A DNA stretch of 64,000 nucleotides from Pseudomonas japonica (GTDB lineage: Bacteria; Pseudomonadota; Gammaproteobacteria; Pseudomonadales; Pseudomonadaceae), in NCBI RefSeq assembly GCF_013522925.1, contig NZ_JAAMQU010000001.1:434001-498000 (forward strand). Reading direction: 5' to 3'. Position numbers and translations under genes: made by a program. Of the stretch, positions 23,036 through 34,209 are shown piece by piece. The notes under the pieces were generated by a model. The model did not search any database. It was not told the origin of the DNA and saw nothing but the letters and a program-made list of their open reading frames with translations. How positions within the stretch are numbered: position 1 is the first letter of the stretch; the number at the start of each line of letters is the position of its first letter.

Positions 23036-24139
23036 ATGCATTTTTCCATTCAACGAGAGGCGCTCCTCAAGCCTCTGCAACTGGTTGCCGGGGTGGTAGA
23101 ACGCCGCCAGACGCTTCCCGTGCTTTCCAACGTGTTGCTGGTGGTCCAGGGGCAGCAGCTTTCCCTCACCGGTACCGATCTGGAAGTTGAGCTCGTAGGC
23201 CGCGTGCAACTGGAAGAGCCCGCGGAACCGGGCGAAATAACGGTGCCTGCCCGCAAGCTGATGGATATATGCAAAAGCCTTCCCGCCGATGCGCAGATTG
23301 ACGTGCGTCTGGATGAGCAGAAGCTTCTGGTAAAGGCAGGCCGCAGTCGCTTCACTTTATCCACGTTGCCCGCCAGCGACTTCCCTACGGCCGAAGAGGG
23401 TCACGGTTCCCTCACCTGCACCCTTGCCCAGGGCAAGTTGCGTCGCTTGATCGAGCGCACCGGGTTTGCCATGGCTCAACAGGACGTACGCTATTACCTG
23501 AACGGGATGTTGCTGGAAGTTTCGACCGGGCTGATTCGTGCGGTCGCCACGGATGGTCACCGGCTGGCCATGTGCTCGATGACGGCCGATCTCGGTCAGG
23601 CCGACAAGCACCAGGTTATCGTGCCTCGCAAGGGCATTCTTGAACTCGCCCGCCTGCTGACCGATCCAGATGGTACCGTCAGCATCGTACTGGGCATGCA
23701 TCACATTCGTGCTACTACGGGTGAGTTCACCTTCACTTCCAAATTGGTTGATGGCAAATTCCCTGATTACGAGCGTGTTCTGCCAAAAGGCGGCGATAAG
23801 GTTGTGCTCGGGGACCGGCAGGCGTTGAAAGAAGCATTCAGCCGTACAGCCATTCTTTCGAACGAAAAATACCGTGGCATCCGGTTGCAGCTCGGCGCTG
23901 GTCAGTTGAAGATCCAGGCAAACAATCCCGAACAGGAAGAGGCTGAAGAAGAAATCAGCGTCGACTATAGCGGGGGTAGTCTGGAGATCGGCTTCAACGT
24001 CAGTTACCTGTTGGACGTGCTTGGGGTAATGACAACGGAGCAGGTACGCTTGGTGCTTTCCGATTCCAATAGCAGTGCATTGCTTCAGGAAGCCGATAAT
24101 GACGATTCCTCCTACGTCGTGATGCCGATGCGGCTTTGA
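23036..24139 (+). CDS. dnaN: DNA polymerase III beta sliding clamp
   Basis: The processivity clamp of the replicase. The 367-residue protein begins [20 protein letters not shown] and shows the three repeated clamp folds, ending in the conserved PMRL that contacts clamp-binding partners. It lies 41 bp after dnaA with an AGGA ribosome site, and 10 bp before recF. Confidence 0.98.
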   Translation: MHFSIQREALLKPLQLVAGVVERRQTLPVLSNVLLVVQGQQLSLTGTDLEVELVGRVQLEEPAEPGEITVPARKLMDICKSLPADAQIDVRLDEQKLLVKAGRSRFTLSTLPASDFPTAEEGHGSLTCTLAQGKLRRLIERTGFAMAQQDVRYYLNGMLLEVSTGLIRAVATDGHRLAMCSMTADLGQADKHQVIVPRKGILELARLLTDPDGTVSIVLGMHHIRATTGEFTFTSKLVDGKFPDYERVLPKGGDKVVLGDRQALKEAFSRTAILSNEKYRGIRLQLGAGQLKIQANNPEQEEAEEEISVDYSGGSLEIGFNVSYLLDVLGVMTTEQVRLVLSDSNSSALLQEADNDDSSYVVMPMRL

Positions 24140-24149
24140 TCGCCTATCA

Positions 24150-25253
24150 ATGTCTCTCTCACGTGTTTCTGTCACTGCGGTGCGTAACCTGCACCCAGTG
24201 ACCTTGCTGCCCTCCCCTCGGATAAACATTCTCCACGGTGACAATGGCAGCGGTAAAACCAGCGTTCTTGAAGCTATCCATCTTCTTGCCTTGGCGCGCT
24301 CCTTCCGCAGCACTCGCCTCCAACCTGTCATTCAATACGAACAGCCCGCCTGCACCGTCTTCGGTCAGGTCTTGGTTGAGAATGACCGCGTATGCAACCT
24401 AGGCGTGTCTCGCCAACGGGATGGCGACTTCCTGATTCGAATCGACGGCGATAATGCCCGCAGCGCTGCGCAGCTGGCCGAAGTGCTTCCTTTGCAGTTG
24501 ATCAACCCCGATAGCTTCAGACTTCTGGAGGGTGCTCCCAAGGTCAGGCGACAGTTCCTGGATTGGGGAGTGTTCCACGTGGAACCTCGGTTTCTCCCTG
24601 TTTGGCAGCGGCTGCAGAAGGCTCTGAAGCAACGGAACTCATGGCTGCGGCATGGTACAATAGACGCCGTTTCACAGGCCGCGTGGGACCGTGAGCTGCT
24701 GTCGGCCAGTGCGCAGATTGATGAATTCAGACGATCATATATCCAGCAGCTCAAGCCTGTATTTGATCAGATCCTCGGTGAGCTGGTTGATTTACCAGGT
24801 CTGTCCCTGAGCTATTTCCGCGGCTGGGACAAGGACCGTGAATTGAGCGAAGTGCTGGCCAGTTCGTTGTTGCGCGACCGGCAACTGGGCCATACGCATT
24901 CGGGGCCACAGCGCGCCGATTTACGGCTCCGCCAAGGTAGCCATAACGCTGCCGAAACTCTCTCTCGAGGCCAACAGAAACTAGTGGTCTGCGCCCTACG
25001 TATCGCTCAAGGCCACCTGTTAAGCCAAGTCCGCAGAAGCCAGTGTGTTTATCTGGTGGACGACCTGCCCTCTGAACTTGACGAGCAGCACCGCAAAGCT
25101 CTTTGCCGGCTGCTTGAAGAATTGAAATGTCAGGTGTTCATCACCTGCGTTAACCACGAATTCCTGAGTAATGATTGGCATAAAGATACGGAGGTATCGT
25201 TGTTCCACGTGGAACATGGCCATATCACTCAGACCTCGAAACATCAGGAGTGA
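24150..25253 (+). CDS. recF: DNA replication and repair protein RecF
   Basis: RecF is an SMC-like ATPase that loads RecA at single-strand gaps. The 367-residue protein has Walker A GDNGSGKT at 30-37, the [17 protein letters not shown] signature and Walker [13 protein letters not shown]. Spacing is 10 bp after dnaN and 3 bp before gyrB. The gene also carries two parS-type palindromes (24571-24586 and 25201-25216), so part of its sequence is constrained by ParB binding. Confidence 0.98.
   Translation: MSLSRVSVTAVRNLHPVTLLPSPRINILHGDNGSGKTSVLEAIHLLALARSFRSTRLQPVIQYEQPACTVFGQVLVENDRVCNLGVSRQRDGDFLIRIDGDNARSAAQLAEVLPLQLINPDSFRLLEGAPKVRRQFLDWGVFHVEPRFLPVWQRLQKALKQRNSWLRHGTIDAVSQAAWDRELLSASAQIDEFRRSYIQQLKPVFDQILGELVDLPGLSLSYFRGWDKDRELSEVLASSLLRDRQLGHTHSGPQRADLRLRQGSHNAAETLSRGQQKLVVCALRIAQGHLLSQVRRSQCVYLVDDLPSELDEQHRKALCRLLEELKCQVFITCVNHEFLSNDWHKDTEVSLFHVEHGHITQTSKHQE
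24571..24586. promoter_or_regulatory. parS: parS-type ParB site (15/16 match)
   Basis: TGTTCCACGTGGAACC differs from the 16-bp Pseudomonas parS palindrome only at the last base. It lies inside recF. Confidence 0.85.
25201..25216. promoter_or_regulatory. parS: parS ParB site (perfect palindrome)
   Basis: TGTTCCACGTGGAACA is the exact Pseudomonas parS consensus. It lies in the 3' end of recF, about 630 bp from the other site and about 11 kb from parAB. Confidence 0.95.
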
Positions 25254-27677
<2,424 letters not shown>

Positions 27678-27698
27678 CCCCTCGTTAGCCCGCAATCG

Positions 27699-27727
27699 AA
27701 ACCCCAGCTTACGCTGGGGTTTTTTTA
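27699..27727 (+). terminator. Rho-independent terminator after gyrB
   Basis: A 9-bp stem AACCCCAGC (27700-27708) / GCTGGGGTT (27713-27721) with a TTAC loop is followed by TTTTT. It ends the dnaA-dnaN-recF-gyrB transcript 22 bp after the gyrB stop. Confidence 0.95.
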
Positions 27728-27739
27728 TGCATTGTCGGG

Positions 27740-28834
27740 TCAAATACCGGTGTTCAAATCCTCCCGGATTGTCGCCTTCGGCTGCCCGGGCCATGTTCCG
27801 GTCAGGTCAATATGCATAACACCGGCCGGCCATTGCGCTACAGGGACTGCCCAGGAAAAGGTTTGCCTGACATCCTTGAACATACCCTTGAACACGAGTT
27901 CGAGCTGCAACTCCTGCGCGTTTATAGGGATGTTGGCAAAGCTGGCGGAAAGCCCGCCGGAGATAGTCGCTACCGGCTCATCCACACGCTTGCCATCTAC
28001 GCTGTAACTGAGCCTGGCTTTAGTGATGTACGTTGTTCCCTTACGGGCCTTGCTATCCAGGAAAAGCGATAAGCCGTTGATTCGTCCGCGCCACGCCGGC
28101 AGCACGGTACGGCCTTCAAAAGATGAAAACGCGAAGGCTACCGGGATCAGCTCGCTAGCCACCTCCCCTTCCGTCGCAGGCCAGACGTGCTTGTCCAATG
28201 AGTGAGTTTCCCGGCTGTAGCTATAGCTGGCGCGCACGGAGCCGCCAGGGCCTTTCTCTCCCAGCAGGGCATGCAGGCCTTTGACGGTCCCTCCCAAGGT
28301 ATAGGAAGCGTCTTTATCGTTCGCGCCGATGTTGAGTCCGCTTTTCGCATAGACGACCTCGGTGATAACACCGAAGCCTTGAGCGATCTTGCCATTCTGG
28401 GCGAACCCTACCTTTTCTGCTGTCGCCAATAGCCAAGCGTATTGGTCGTTCAGAATTCCCAGGTCAGTGACCGCTACCTCTTTGGCGATGGCAAATTCGG
28501 AGGCTATCGAATCTTTATTTTGAAAGCGCCACACGAATTCAACCTCCGGCTTGAGGCTCAGCCCCGAGTGAGGATCGATCACGGAGGCTTCACCTTTAAC
28601 GTCCGCCTGCTGCCGACTTACGCCTTCACTGCTGAGCTTCCAACTGGAAGAAACGAGCTTCTCCTTTACCGCGAGAGAAGGAACGGTTTCCTCTACCAGC
28701 TTGAAGGCCCCGGTGGATGTATCTACGAAACCGACTGCCCCGGGTTGGATAGTGGGAGCCAACGCCCAGTTACCCCACAGGTTAGGGCGGCTTTGGCGTA
28801 TCAGATGTGTAAATCGATTGTTCCAGTCCGACAT
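27740..28834 (-). CDS. Uncharacterised cytosolic beta-rich protein, 364 residues
   Basis: Not assigned to a family with confidence. The ATG at 28834 (MSDWNNRF) has AAGGGAG upstream. There is no signal peptide and no obvious membrane helix. The first half (about 15-230) has alternating polar/apolar strands, PGAVGFVDTSTGAF early on, then a helical stretch and QGFGVITEVVYAKSG. The second half (about 235-364) looks like a beta-sandwich, with repeated strand-turn patterns. The order helix, (V/I)TEV strand, glycine-rich turn and long strands faintly resembles a gasdermin N-terminal domain, but that is an impression, not an alignment. No protease gene, which normally accompanies bacterial gasdermins, is adjacent. 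It converges on gyrB and lies downstream of an Lrp-type regulator. Confidence 0.75.
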   Translation of the reverse strand: MSDWNNRFTHLIRQSRPNLWGNWALAPTIQPGAVGFVDTSTGAFKLVEETVPSLAVKEKLVSSSWKLSSEGVSRQQADVKGEASVIDPHSGLSLKPEVEFVWRFQNKDSIASEFAIAKEVAVTDLGILNDQYAWLLATAEKVGFAQNGKIAQGFGVITEVVYAKSGLNIGANDKDASYTLGGTVKGLHALLGEKGPGGSVRASYSYSRETHSLDKHVWPATEGEVASELIPVAFAFSSFEGRTVLPAWRGRINGLSLFLDSKARKGTTYITKARLSYSVDGKRVDEPVATISGGLSASFANIPINAQELQLELVFKGMFKDVRQTFSWAVPVAQWPAGVMHIDLTGTWPGQPKATIREDLNTGI

Positions 28835-28933
28835 GGTGCACTCCCTTGCGTTTACCAACGAGGGAGCAACCTACCTTTTTTCGTACCAGTTGGCGGAGCA
28901 GGAACATGTTCCCCTGCCGCCGGGATCGCTGGG

Positions 28934-29422
28934 CTATTCTCCGATCATCAATCCATTTGGTGGCAACGGTAGCGCGGTTTTATAGCGAACCTGCTTGAGC
29001 GCAAAGCTTGAGCGGATATTGGCGACGCCGGGGAATCGAGTGAGGTGATTGATGATGAAACGCTCCAGAGCGTGTATGTCTGGAACCAGAACACGGATCA
29101 GATAATCCGCGTCGCCGCTCATGAGGTAGCACTCCATCACCTCTGGACGCTGAGAAATGGCCTCTTCAAAACGCGCCAGTGCCCCATCCACTTGTTTCTC
29201 GAGGCTCACATGAATAAAGACATTGACGTGCAGGCCAAGCATCTCTGGGGCAAGAAGCGTTACCTGTTGCTTGATCAACCCTAGCTCCTCCATTGCTTTC
29301 ACCCGGTTGAAGCATGGTGTGGATGAGAGGTTTACCGTACGTGCAAGCTCTGCGTTCGTGATACGCGCGTTGTCCTGCAGCGCGTTAAGGATGGAGATAT
29401 CAGTTCTATCCAGCTTACGCAT
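28934..29422 (-). CDS. Lrp/AsnC-family transcriptional regulator, BkdR-like
   Basis: A 162-residue regulator with an N-terminal helix-turn-helix ([29 protein letters not shown]) and a C-terminal RAM ligand-binding domain (about 70-150, [19 protein letters not shown]). The start at 29422 has GAAGGA upstream. From memory the sequence is very close to Pseudomonas BkdR, the activator of branched-chain keto acid dehydrogenase, yet no bkd genes are near. It may therefore be a paralogue acting on other targets. The downstream unknown gene, on the same strand 99 bp away, is a possible target. Confidence 0.88.
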   Translation of the reverse strand: MRKLDRTDISILNALQDNARITNAELARTVNLSSTPCFNRVKAMEELGLIKQQVTLLAPEMLGLHVNVFIHVSLEKQVDGALARFEEAISQRPEVMECYLMSGDADYLIRVLVPDIHALERFIINHLTRFPGVANIRSSFALKQVRYKTALPLPPNGLMIGE

Positions 29423-29596
29423 GGGTTTTCCTTCAATGCCAAATACATCTATGACTGATTTATGGCAATAAGCCATTAGCCACAGCTACTGTTTCTTATA
29501 GATTTTGCAACGTGGTACGTACCACGGTGTACGTTGCCCGCATCAGCTTATTTGGGAGCAAACACATTAAGCCTTGGTACACCCGTACAGAATCAG

Positions 29597-30484
29597 CTAG
29601 GTTGCAAGGAGTATGGAAGCTTCCCGGTTGCATAGCTCCACGAGGAAGTCCCAGACCACTCGTAGCCTTACCGACTTATGTAGCTCTTTGCGGGTACTTA
29701 TCCAGTACGTTCTCTGAATGCTCTCGGTAGGCAGCACCCGGCGCAATCGGCTGTCGTGTGCTGCCATGTATTGCGGGAGTACCGCGATGCCAAGCCCGGC
29801 ATGGGCAGCCAGTTGCTGGGCCAGCACGCTTGTGCTGCGGAAAACCACATTAGGCGACCGACAGAAGGCGTTCAGTAGCAACAACTGCTGGCTGAACAGC
29901 AAATCGTCCACGTAGCCGATCCATTGGTGTTGGCTCAGTTGGTCGCGGTGCTCCAGGGGTGGTGCAGCCGCCAGGTATTCAGGGCTGGCATAGAGGCCCA
30001 GGCGGTAATCGCTGAGCTTGCGCGTAATCAGCATGTCCGCCTCCGGGCGCTCGAGGTGAATGCTGATTTCTGCCTCTCGGTTGAGGATGTTGACGAAGCG
30101 CGGCACCGCGACCAGCTCGACCTGCAGCCCAGGGTACCGCTCGAAGAGTTGCGGCATGCGAGGAGTGATAAAACACACGCCTATGCCTTCTGCTGTACCC
30201 AGGCGAATCTTGCCGAGCGGCATGATTGACTGGGTAATTTCTTCCTGCGCCATCAGCGCAGAATTTTCCATGGCCTCGGCATGCCGCAGCAGTGCATTGC
30301 CTGCGGGCGTAAGTTCGTAGCCTTGGGCTTGTTGCACGAACAACGCAGCGCCCAGTGTGCGCTCGATGCGCTCGATATGGCGGGCAACCGTGCTATGGGT
30401 GGTATTGAGCCGTTTGGCGGCGGCAAGCAGGCGCCCGCTGCGATGGAGCTCGAGAAAAAAACGGACGTCGTCCCAGTCGAACAT
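29597..30484 (-). CDS. LysR-family transcriptional regulator
   Basis: A 295-residue regulator with an N-terminal winged helix-turn-helix (FDWDDVRFFLELHRSGRLLA; LNTTHSTVARHIERIE) and a C-terminal LysR substrate-binding domain (about 90-290). The ATG at 30484 was chosen because GGAG stands 5 nt upstream; a GTG two codons earlier is also open. It is transcribed away from the GMC oxidoreductase gene across a 145-bp gap and is the obvious candidate regulator of that gene and the transporter after it. The inducer is unknown. Confidence 0.9.
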   Translation of the reverse strand: MFDWDDVRFFLELHRSGRLLAAAKRLNTTHSTVARHIERIERTLGAALFVQQAQGYELTPAGNALLRHAEAMENSALMAQEEITQSIMPLGKIRLGTAEGIGVCFITPRMPQLFERYPGLQVELVAVPRFVNILNREAEISIHLERPEADMLITRKLSDYRLGLYASPEYLAAAPPLEHRDQLSQHQWIGYVDDLLFSQQLLLLNAFCRSPNVVFRSTSVLAQQLAAHAGLGIAVLPQYMAAHDSRLRRVLPTESIQRTYWISTRKELHKSVRLRVVWDFLVELCNREASILLAT

Positions 30485-30629
30485 TGCCACTCCAATAATT
30501 ATCGTTGTAAATCAGGAGGCTGTTCATGCTGTGCAAAAACGCACAGCCATTGGGTAAAAACTATCGTTTTCAAACCGCGTTTAATCAATACCATGAGGTA
30601 AAGAACAATAAAAATACGAGGCGTAGCGC
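30485..30629. promoter_or_regulatory. Divergent promoter region between LysR gene and GMC oxidoreductase
   Basis: This 145-bp AT-rich gap holds two similar elements, attATCGTTgtaaa near 30500 and ctATCGTTttcaaa near 30565, a plausible LysR operator pair. No consensus promoter could be fixed. Confidence 0.35.
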
Positions 30630-32291
30630 ATGTCCAATGCCGAGGATACATACGATTACATCATCGTTGGCGCCGGCCCGGCCGGTTGCCTGCTGGCTAA
30701 CCGGCTCTCCGCCAACCCCGATCACCGGGTGCTTCTGCTCGAAGCCGGAGGTGAAGATAACTACGCCTGGATACATATCCCGGTTGGCTATCTGTTCTGC
30801 ATCGGCAACCCGCGCACCGACTGGTGCTTTAAAACCCAACCCCAAAATGGCCTGCACGGGCGTTCACTGAATTATCCCCGGGGCAAGGTTCTGGGAGGCT
30901 GCTCCTCCATCAACGGCATGATCTACATGCGTGGCCAGGCGCGAGATTATGATGGCTGGGCAGCGTTGGGGAACGCGGGCTGGAGCTGGAACGATGTGCT
31001 GCCCCTCTTTCGTAAGACCGAGCTTCATGCCGCAGGCGGGAATGACTGGCATGGAGAAACCGGCGAATGGCGAGTAGAGGCCCAGCGTTACCGCTGGCCG
31101 ATCCTGGATGCGTTCCGCGAAGCAGCCGGGCAGGCGGGCATCGGGCCTGTGGATGACTTCAATCGTGGGGATAACGAAGGTTGTGGATATTTCCACGTGA
31201 ACCAGCGCGCTGGTGTGCGATGGAATTCTTCCAAGGCGTTTCTGCGTCCGGTACTCAAACGGACAAACCTTAAAGTATTGACCAAGGTTGCTGTGGATAA
31301 GCTGCTGTTTGACGGCGACCGGGCGAGCGGTGTCGAAGCTGACTGGCTCGGCAGCAAGCGTTCGTTCGCGGCCAAACGGGAGGTGATCCTCAGTGCGGGT
31401 GCCATCGGGTCCCCCACTATTCTGCAACGCTCCGGTATCGGCCCTCGCCCCTTACTCGAAAAACTCGATATTCCCGTGCGCTTGGAAGCGCCTGGGGTCG
31501 GCACGAACCTGCAGGACCACCTGCAACTGCGGTTGATTTATCAGGTCGAGAACGTACGTACGCTTAATCAGGTTGCCAATAGCCTGTGGGGAAAATGCGG
31601 CATGGGGCTGCGCTACCTTTACGACCGCAGCGGCCCATTGGCCATGGCACCGAGCCAGTTGGGCGCCTTCGTCCGCTCCGATCCCAGCCAGCCCAGCGCC
31701 AACCTTCAGTACCACGTACAGCCTTTATCCCTGGACCGGTTTGGCGAGCCCTTGCACCGCTTCGCAGCCTTCACGGCCTCTGTGTGTAACCTGCGCCCCA
31801 AGAGTCGCGGTCGGGTGGAAATCACTTCCCGTAACCCAGGCGACGCGCCCTTGATAGACCCTCGATACCTGAGCCATCCGGATGACCTGCGCGTTGCGGC
31901 CGATGCCATTCGGGTAACCCGTACTATCGTTGAAGGCGCCGCGCTCGCGCCCTTCAAACCGGTCGAGTACCTCCCAGGTGCATCCTTCCAGTCGCAGGAA
32001 GAACTCGAAACAGCGGCGGGTACTGTTGGAACGACTATATTCCACCCGGTTGGCACCTGCCGCATGGGGGTGGACGCCGAAGCGGTAGTGGACCCAGAAC
32101 TTCGGGTCAGGGGTGTTCGAGGGCTTCGCATTGCCGATGCTTCGATCATGCCGCTGATTGTTTCCGGAAATACCTGCTCCCCTACGCTAATGATCGCCGA
32201 GAAAGCAGCAGAGCTTTTGTTACGCACCGCCGCGGCTGAAGAGGTAACCGTGCCGGCTCGTGTTGAACGGGCCCCTGTGGCGGCATTCTGA
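30630..32291 (+). CDS. GMC-family flavin-dependent oxidoreductase (choline dehydrogenase-like)
   Basis: A 553-residue FAD enzyme of the glucose-methanol-choline family. The dinucleotide-binding GAGPAG is at 14-19, followed by LLLEAGG, the GMC signature around PRGKVLGGCSSINGMIYMRG, and C-terminal active-site motifs HPVGTCRMG and SGNTCSPTLMIAEKAAE. Such enzymes oxidise alcohols to aldehydes. The substrate cannot be read from sequence; the absence of betB/betA neighbours argues against true BetA. It is followed by a transporter gene 119 bp away on the same strand and faces a LysR regulator, which suggests a small catabolic unit. Confidence 0.9.
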   Translation: MSNAEDTYDYIIVGAGPAGCLLANRLSANPDHRVLLLEAGGEDNYAWIHIPVGYLFCIGNPRTDWCFKTQPQNGLHGRSLNYPRGKVLGGCSSINGMIYMRGQARDYDGWAALGNAGWSWNDVLPLFRKTELHAAGGNDWHGETGEWRVEAQRYRWPILDAFREAAGQAGIGPVDDFNRGDNEGCGYFHVNQRAGVRWNSSKAFLRPVLKRTNLKVLTKVAVDKLLFDGDRASGVEADWLGSKRSFAAKREVILSAGAIGSPTILQRSGIGPRPLLEKLDIPVRLEAPGVGTNLQDHLQLRLIYQVENVRTLNQVANSLWGKCGMGLRYLYDRSGPLAMAPSQLGAFVRSDPSQPSANLQYHVQPLSLDRFGEPLHRFAAFTASVCNLRPKSRGRVEITSRNPGDAPLIDPRYLSHPDDLRVAADAIRVTRTIVEGAALAPFKPVEYLPGASFQSQEELETAAGTVGTTIFHPVGTCRMGVDAEAVVDPELRVRGVRGLRIADASIMPLIVSGNTCSPTLMIAEKAAELLLRTAAAEEVTVPARVERAPVAAF

Positions 32292-32410
32292 CCCGCACTG
32301 TGACCTGACTATCAAAGCAACGAAGCAGTAAGCGCACCGGCGCAGTCAGCCGGGCAGACAGTGGAACAACAAGAAAAATCACTGTGCCCTTTGGGCCGAG
32401 GACAGGACCA

Positions 32411-34033
32411 ATGACCGACTATACGCAGCCACAGGCCGCACAGGTGGTGCCCAACGCAGCCAGGGAAGAGCGGAAGATCATTTTCGCGTCGTCGCTGGGT
32501 ACGGTGTTTGAATGGTATGACTTCTTTCTCTATGGCGCCCTGGCGGCGGTCATCAGCAAGCAGTTTTTCGCTGGCGTAAACGACACGACCGCGTTCATCT
32601 TCGCGCTGATGGCGTTTGCCGCCGGATTCCTGGTCAGGCCGTTCGGCGCACTGGTGTTCGGGCGGCTTGGGGACATGATTGGCCGTAAATACACGTTTCT
32701 TGTCACCATTGTGCTGATGGGGATATCTACCTTTGCAGTAGGCTTGTTACCCACCTATGCGAGCATTGGCCTGGCGGCGCCGGTAATCCTCATCGTGCTG
32801 CGCATGCTCCAAGGCCTGGCACTGGGAGGGGAATATGGCGGCGCAGCCACTTATGTGGCTGAGCATGCTCCGGCAAACAAGCGTGGCCACCATACCGGGT
32901 GGATTCAATCGACCGCCACCCTTGGCCTTCTGCTGTCACTGGTTGTGGTTGCCGCATGCCGATACCTGAGTGGAGATCAGTTCGAAGTCTGGGGCTGGCG
33001 GCTGCCGTTCCTGCTTTCCATCGTGCTGTTGGGCATTTCCACATGGATTCGCTTGAGCCTGCATGAGTCGCCGGCCTTTACCAAAATGAAGGCCGAAGGC
33101 AAGGTGAGCAAGGCGCCCATCCGCGAATCCTTCGGCTCGTGGGCCAACCTCAAGATCGTTCTGACTGCACTGTTCAGCATCAATGCCGGGCAGGCCGTGA
33201 CGTTCTACACGGCGCAGTTCTATGTGATGTTCTTTCTCACCCAGATGCTGAAACTCGACCCTGCGCAGGCTACCAACCTGATGATCATCAGCGTGATCAT
33301 TGGCGCACCCTTCTTTGTATTCTTCGGATGGCTCTCTGATCGCGTGGGCCGCAAGCCGATCCTCATGCTGGGCCTGCTACTGGCGACGGTGTTGTATTTC
33401 CCGCTCTTCAAAGCGCTGAGCCATTACGCTAACCCACAAATCGACCAGGCAACCCGGCAAGCACCCATCGTGGTAATGGCCGACCCCGACACCTGCACTT
33501 TCCAGTTCGACCCGGTAGGAAAGGCCCGTTTCGACAGCCCCTGTGACAAGGTCAAAACCCTGTTGGTAAAAGCAGGCGTACCTTACACCTCCCAAGCGGC
33601 GGTCGCCGGCAGCGCGGTTGTCGTTACCGTAGGGCAAACCCGTATCGAGGGCTATGACGAAGCGGCCTTGCGCGGCGCTATCACAGGAGCCGGCTACCCG
33701 GCCAAAGCGGAGCCAGCCCAGGTCAATCAGCCGATGGTGGTGGGCATTATCGTAGCGCTGATTCTGATCGCGACCATGACCTATGGCCCGTTGGCCGCTG
33801 TGATGGTCGAACTCTTCCCGACCCGCATTCGGTATACCTCGATGTCGCTGCCTTATCACATCGGTAACGGCTGGTTCGGCGGTTTCTTGCCTACCGTCTC
33901 GTTCGCGCTGGTGGTGTATACGGGAGATATCTACTACGGGCTGTGGTACCCGATTACCGTCACGGCGGTGAGCCTGGTAGTTGGCTTGATCAGCCTGAGA
34001 GAAACGCGACACGTGGATCTGGATAACGCCTGA
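32411..34033 (+). CDS. MFS transporter, metabolite:H+ symporter (MHS) type with an extra soluble loop
   Basis: A 540-residue, 12-helix transporter. The MHS motifs are present: FEWYDFFLYG in helix 1, GRLGDMIGRK at about 84-93 and FGWLSDRVGRK at about 305-315. Between helices 8 and 9 or thereabouts (about 339-440) lies a hydrophilic insertion of roughly 100 residues containing Cys362 and Cys378, absent from typical 430-residue relatives such as ShiA and KgtP. The ATG at 32411 was used; an upstream ATG at 32384 lacks family support. It probably imports the organic acid or alcohol handled by the preceding GMC enzyme. Confidence 0.88.
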   Translation: MTDYTQPQAAQVVPNAAREERKIIFASSLGTVFEWYDFFLYGALAAVISKQFFAGVNDTTAFIFALMAFAAGFLVRPFGALVFGRLGDMIGRKYTFLVTIVLMGISTFAVGLLPTYASIGLAAPVILIVLRMLQGLALGGEYGGAATYVAEHAPANKRGHHTGWIQSTATLGLLLSLVVVAACRYLSGDQFEVWGWRLPFLLSIVLLGISTWIRLSLHESPAFTKMKAEGKVSKAPIRESFGSWANLKIVLTALFSINAGQAVTFYTAQFYVMFFLTQMLKLDPAQATNLMIISVIIGAPFFVFFGWLSDRVGRKPILMLGLLLATVLYFPLFKALSHYANPQIDQATRQAPIVVMADPDTCTFQFDPVGKARFDSPCDKVKTLLVKAGVPYTSQAAVAGSAVVVTVGQTRIEGYDEAALRGAITGAGYPAKAEPAQVNQPMVVGIIVALILIATMTYGPLAAVMVELFPTRIRYTSMSLPYHIGNGWFGGFLPTVSFALVVYTGDIYYGLWYPITVTAVSLVVGLISLRETRHVDLDNA

Positions 34034-34054
34034 ATACAGCCAGCCCTGCCAACC

Positions 34055-34080
34055 GTGCCCGCCCGTTCTGGCGGGCACTT
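34055..34080 (+). terminator. Hairpin after the MFS gene
   Basis: GTGCCCGCC (34055-34063) pairs with GGCGGGCAC (34070-34078) and is followed by TTTCG. The U-tract is short, but the position 22 bp past the stop codon fits a terminator. Confidence 0.7.
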
Positions 34081-34161
34081 TCGCTAGAGGCAGAAAAACT
34101 TATGCACGTTTTTGAGCCGATTAGCCGCTTGAGATAAATCTTTCTATTTCAGTGAGTTAAA

Positions 34162-34180
34162 GCCGTTTTCAGGAAACGGC
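34162..34180 (-). terminator. Weak hairpin downstream of plsC
   Basis: GCCGTTT (34162-34168) pairs with AAACGGC (34174-34180); on the minus strand TTTAAC follows. It lies 30 bp past the plsC stop. A perfect DnaA box (34200-34208) sits between it and the stop codon. Confidence 0.5.
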
Positions 34181-34209
34181 AAGAAAAACTGCTCACAAGT
34201 TATCCACAA

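Noticed and set aside
31187-31202. A third parS-like sequence in the GMC gene (ttccacgtga)
   Set aside because: Only half the palindrome matches and the spacing on the right arm is shifted by one base.
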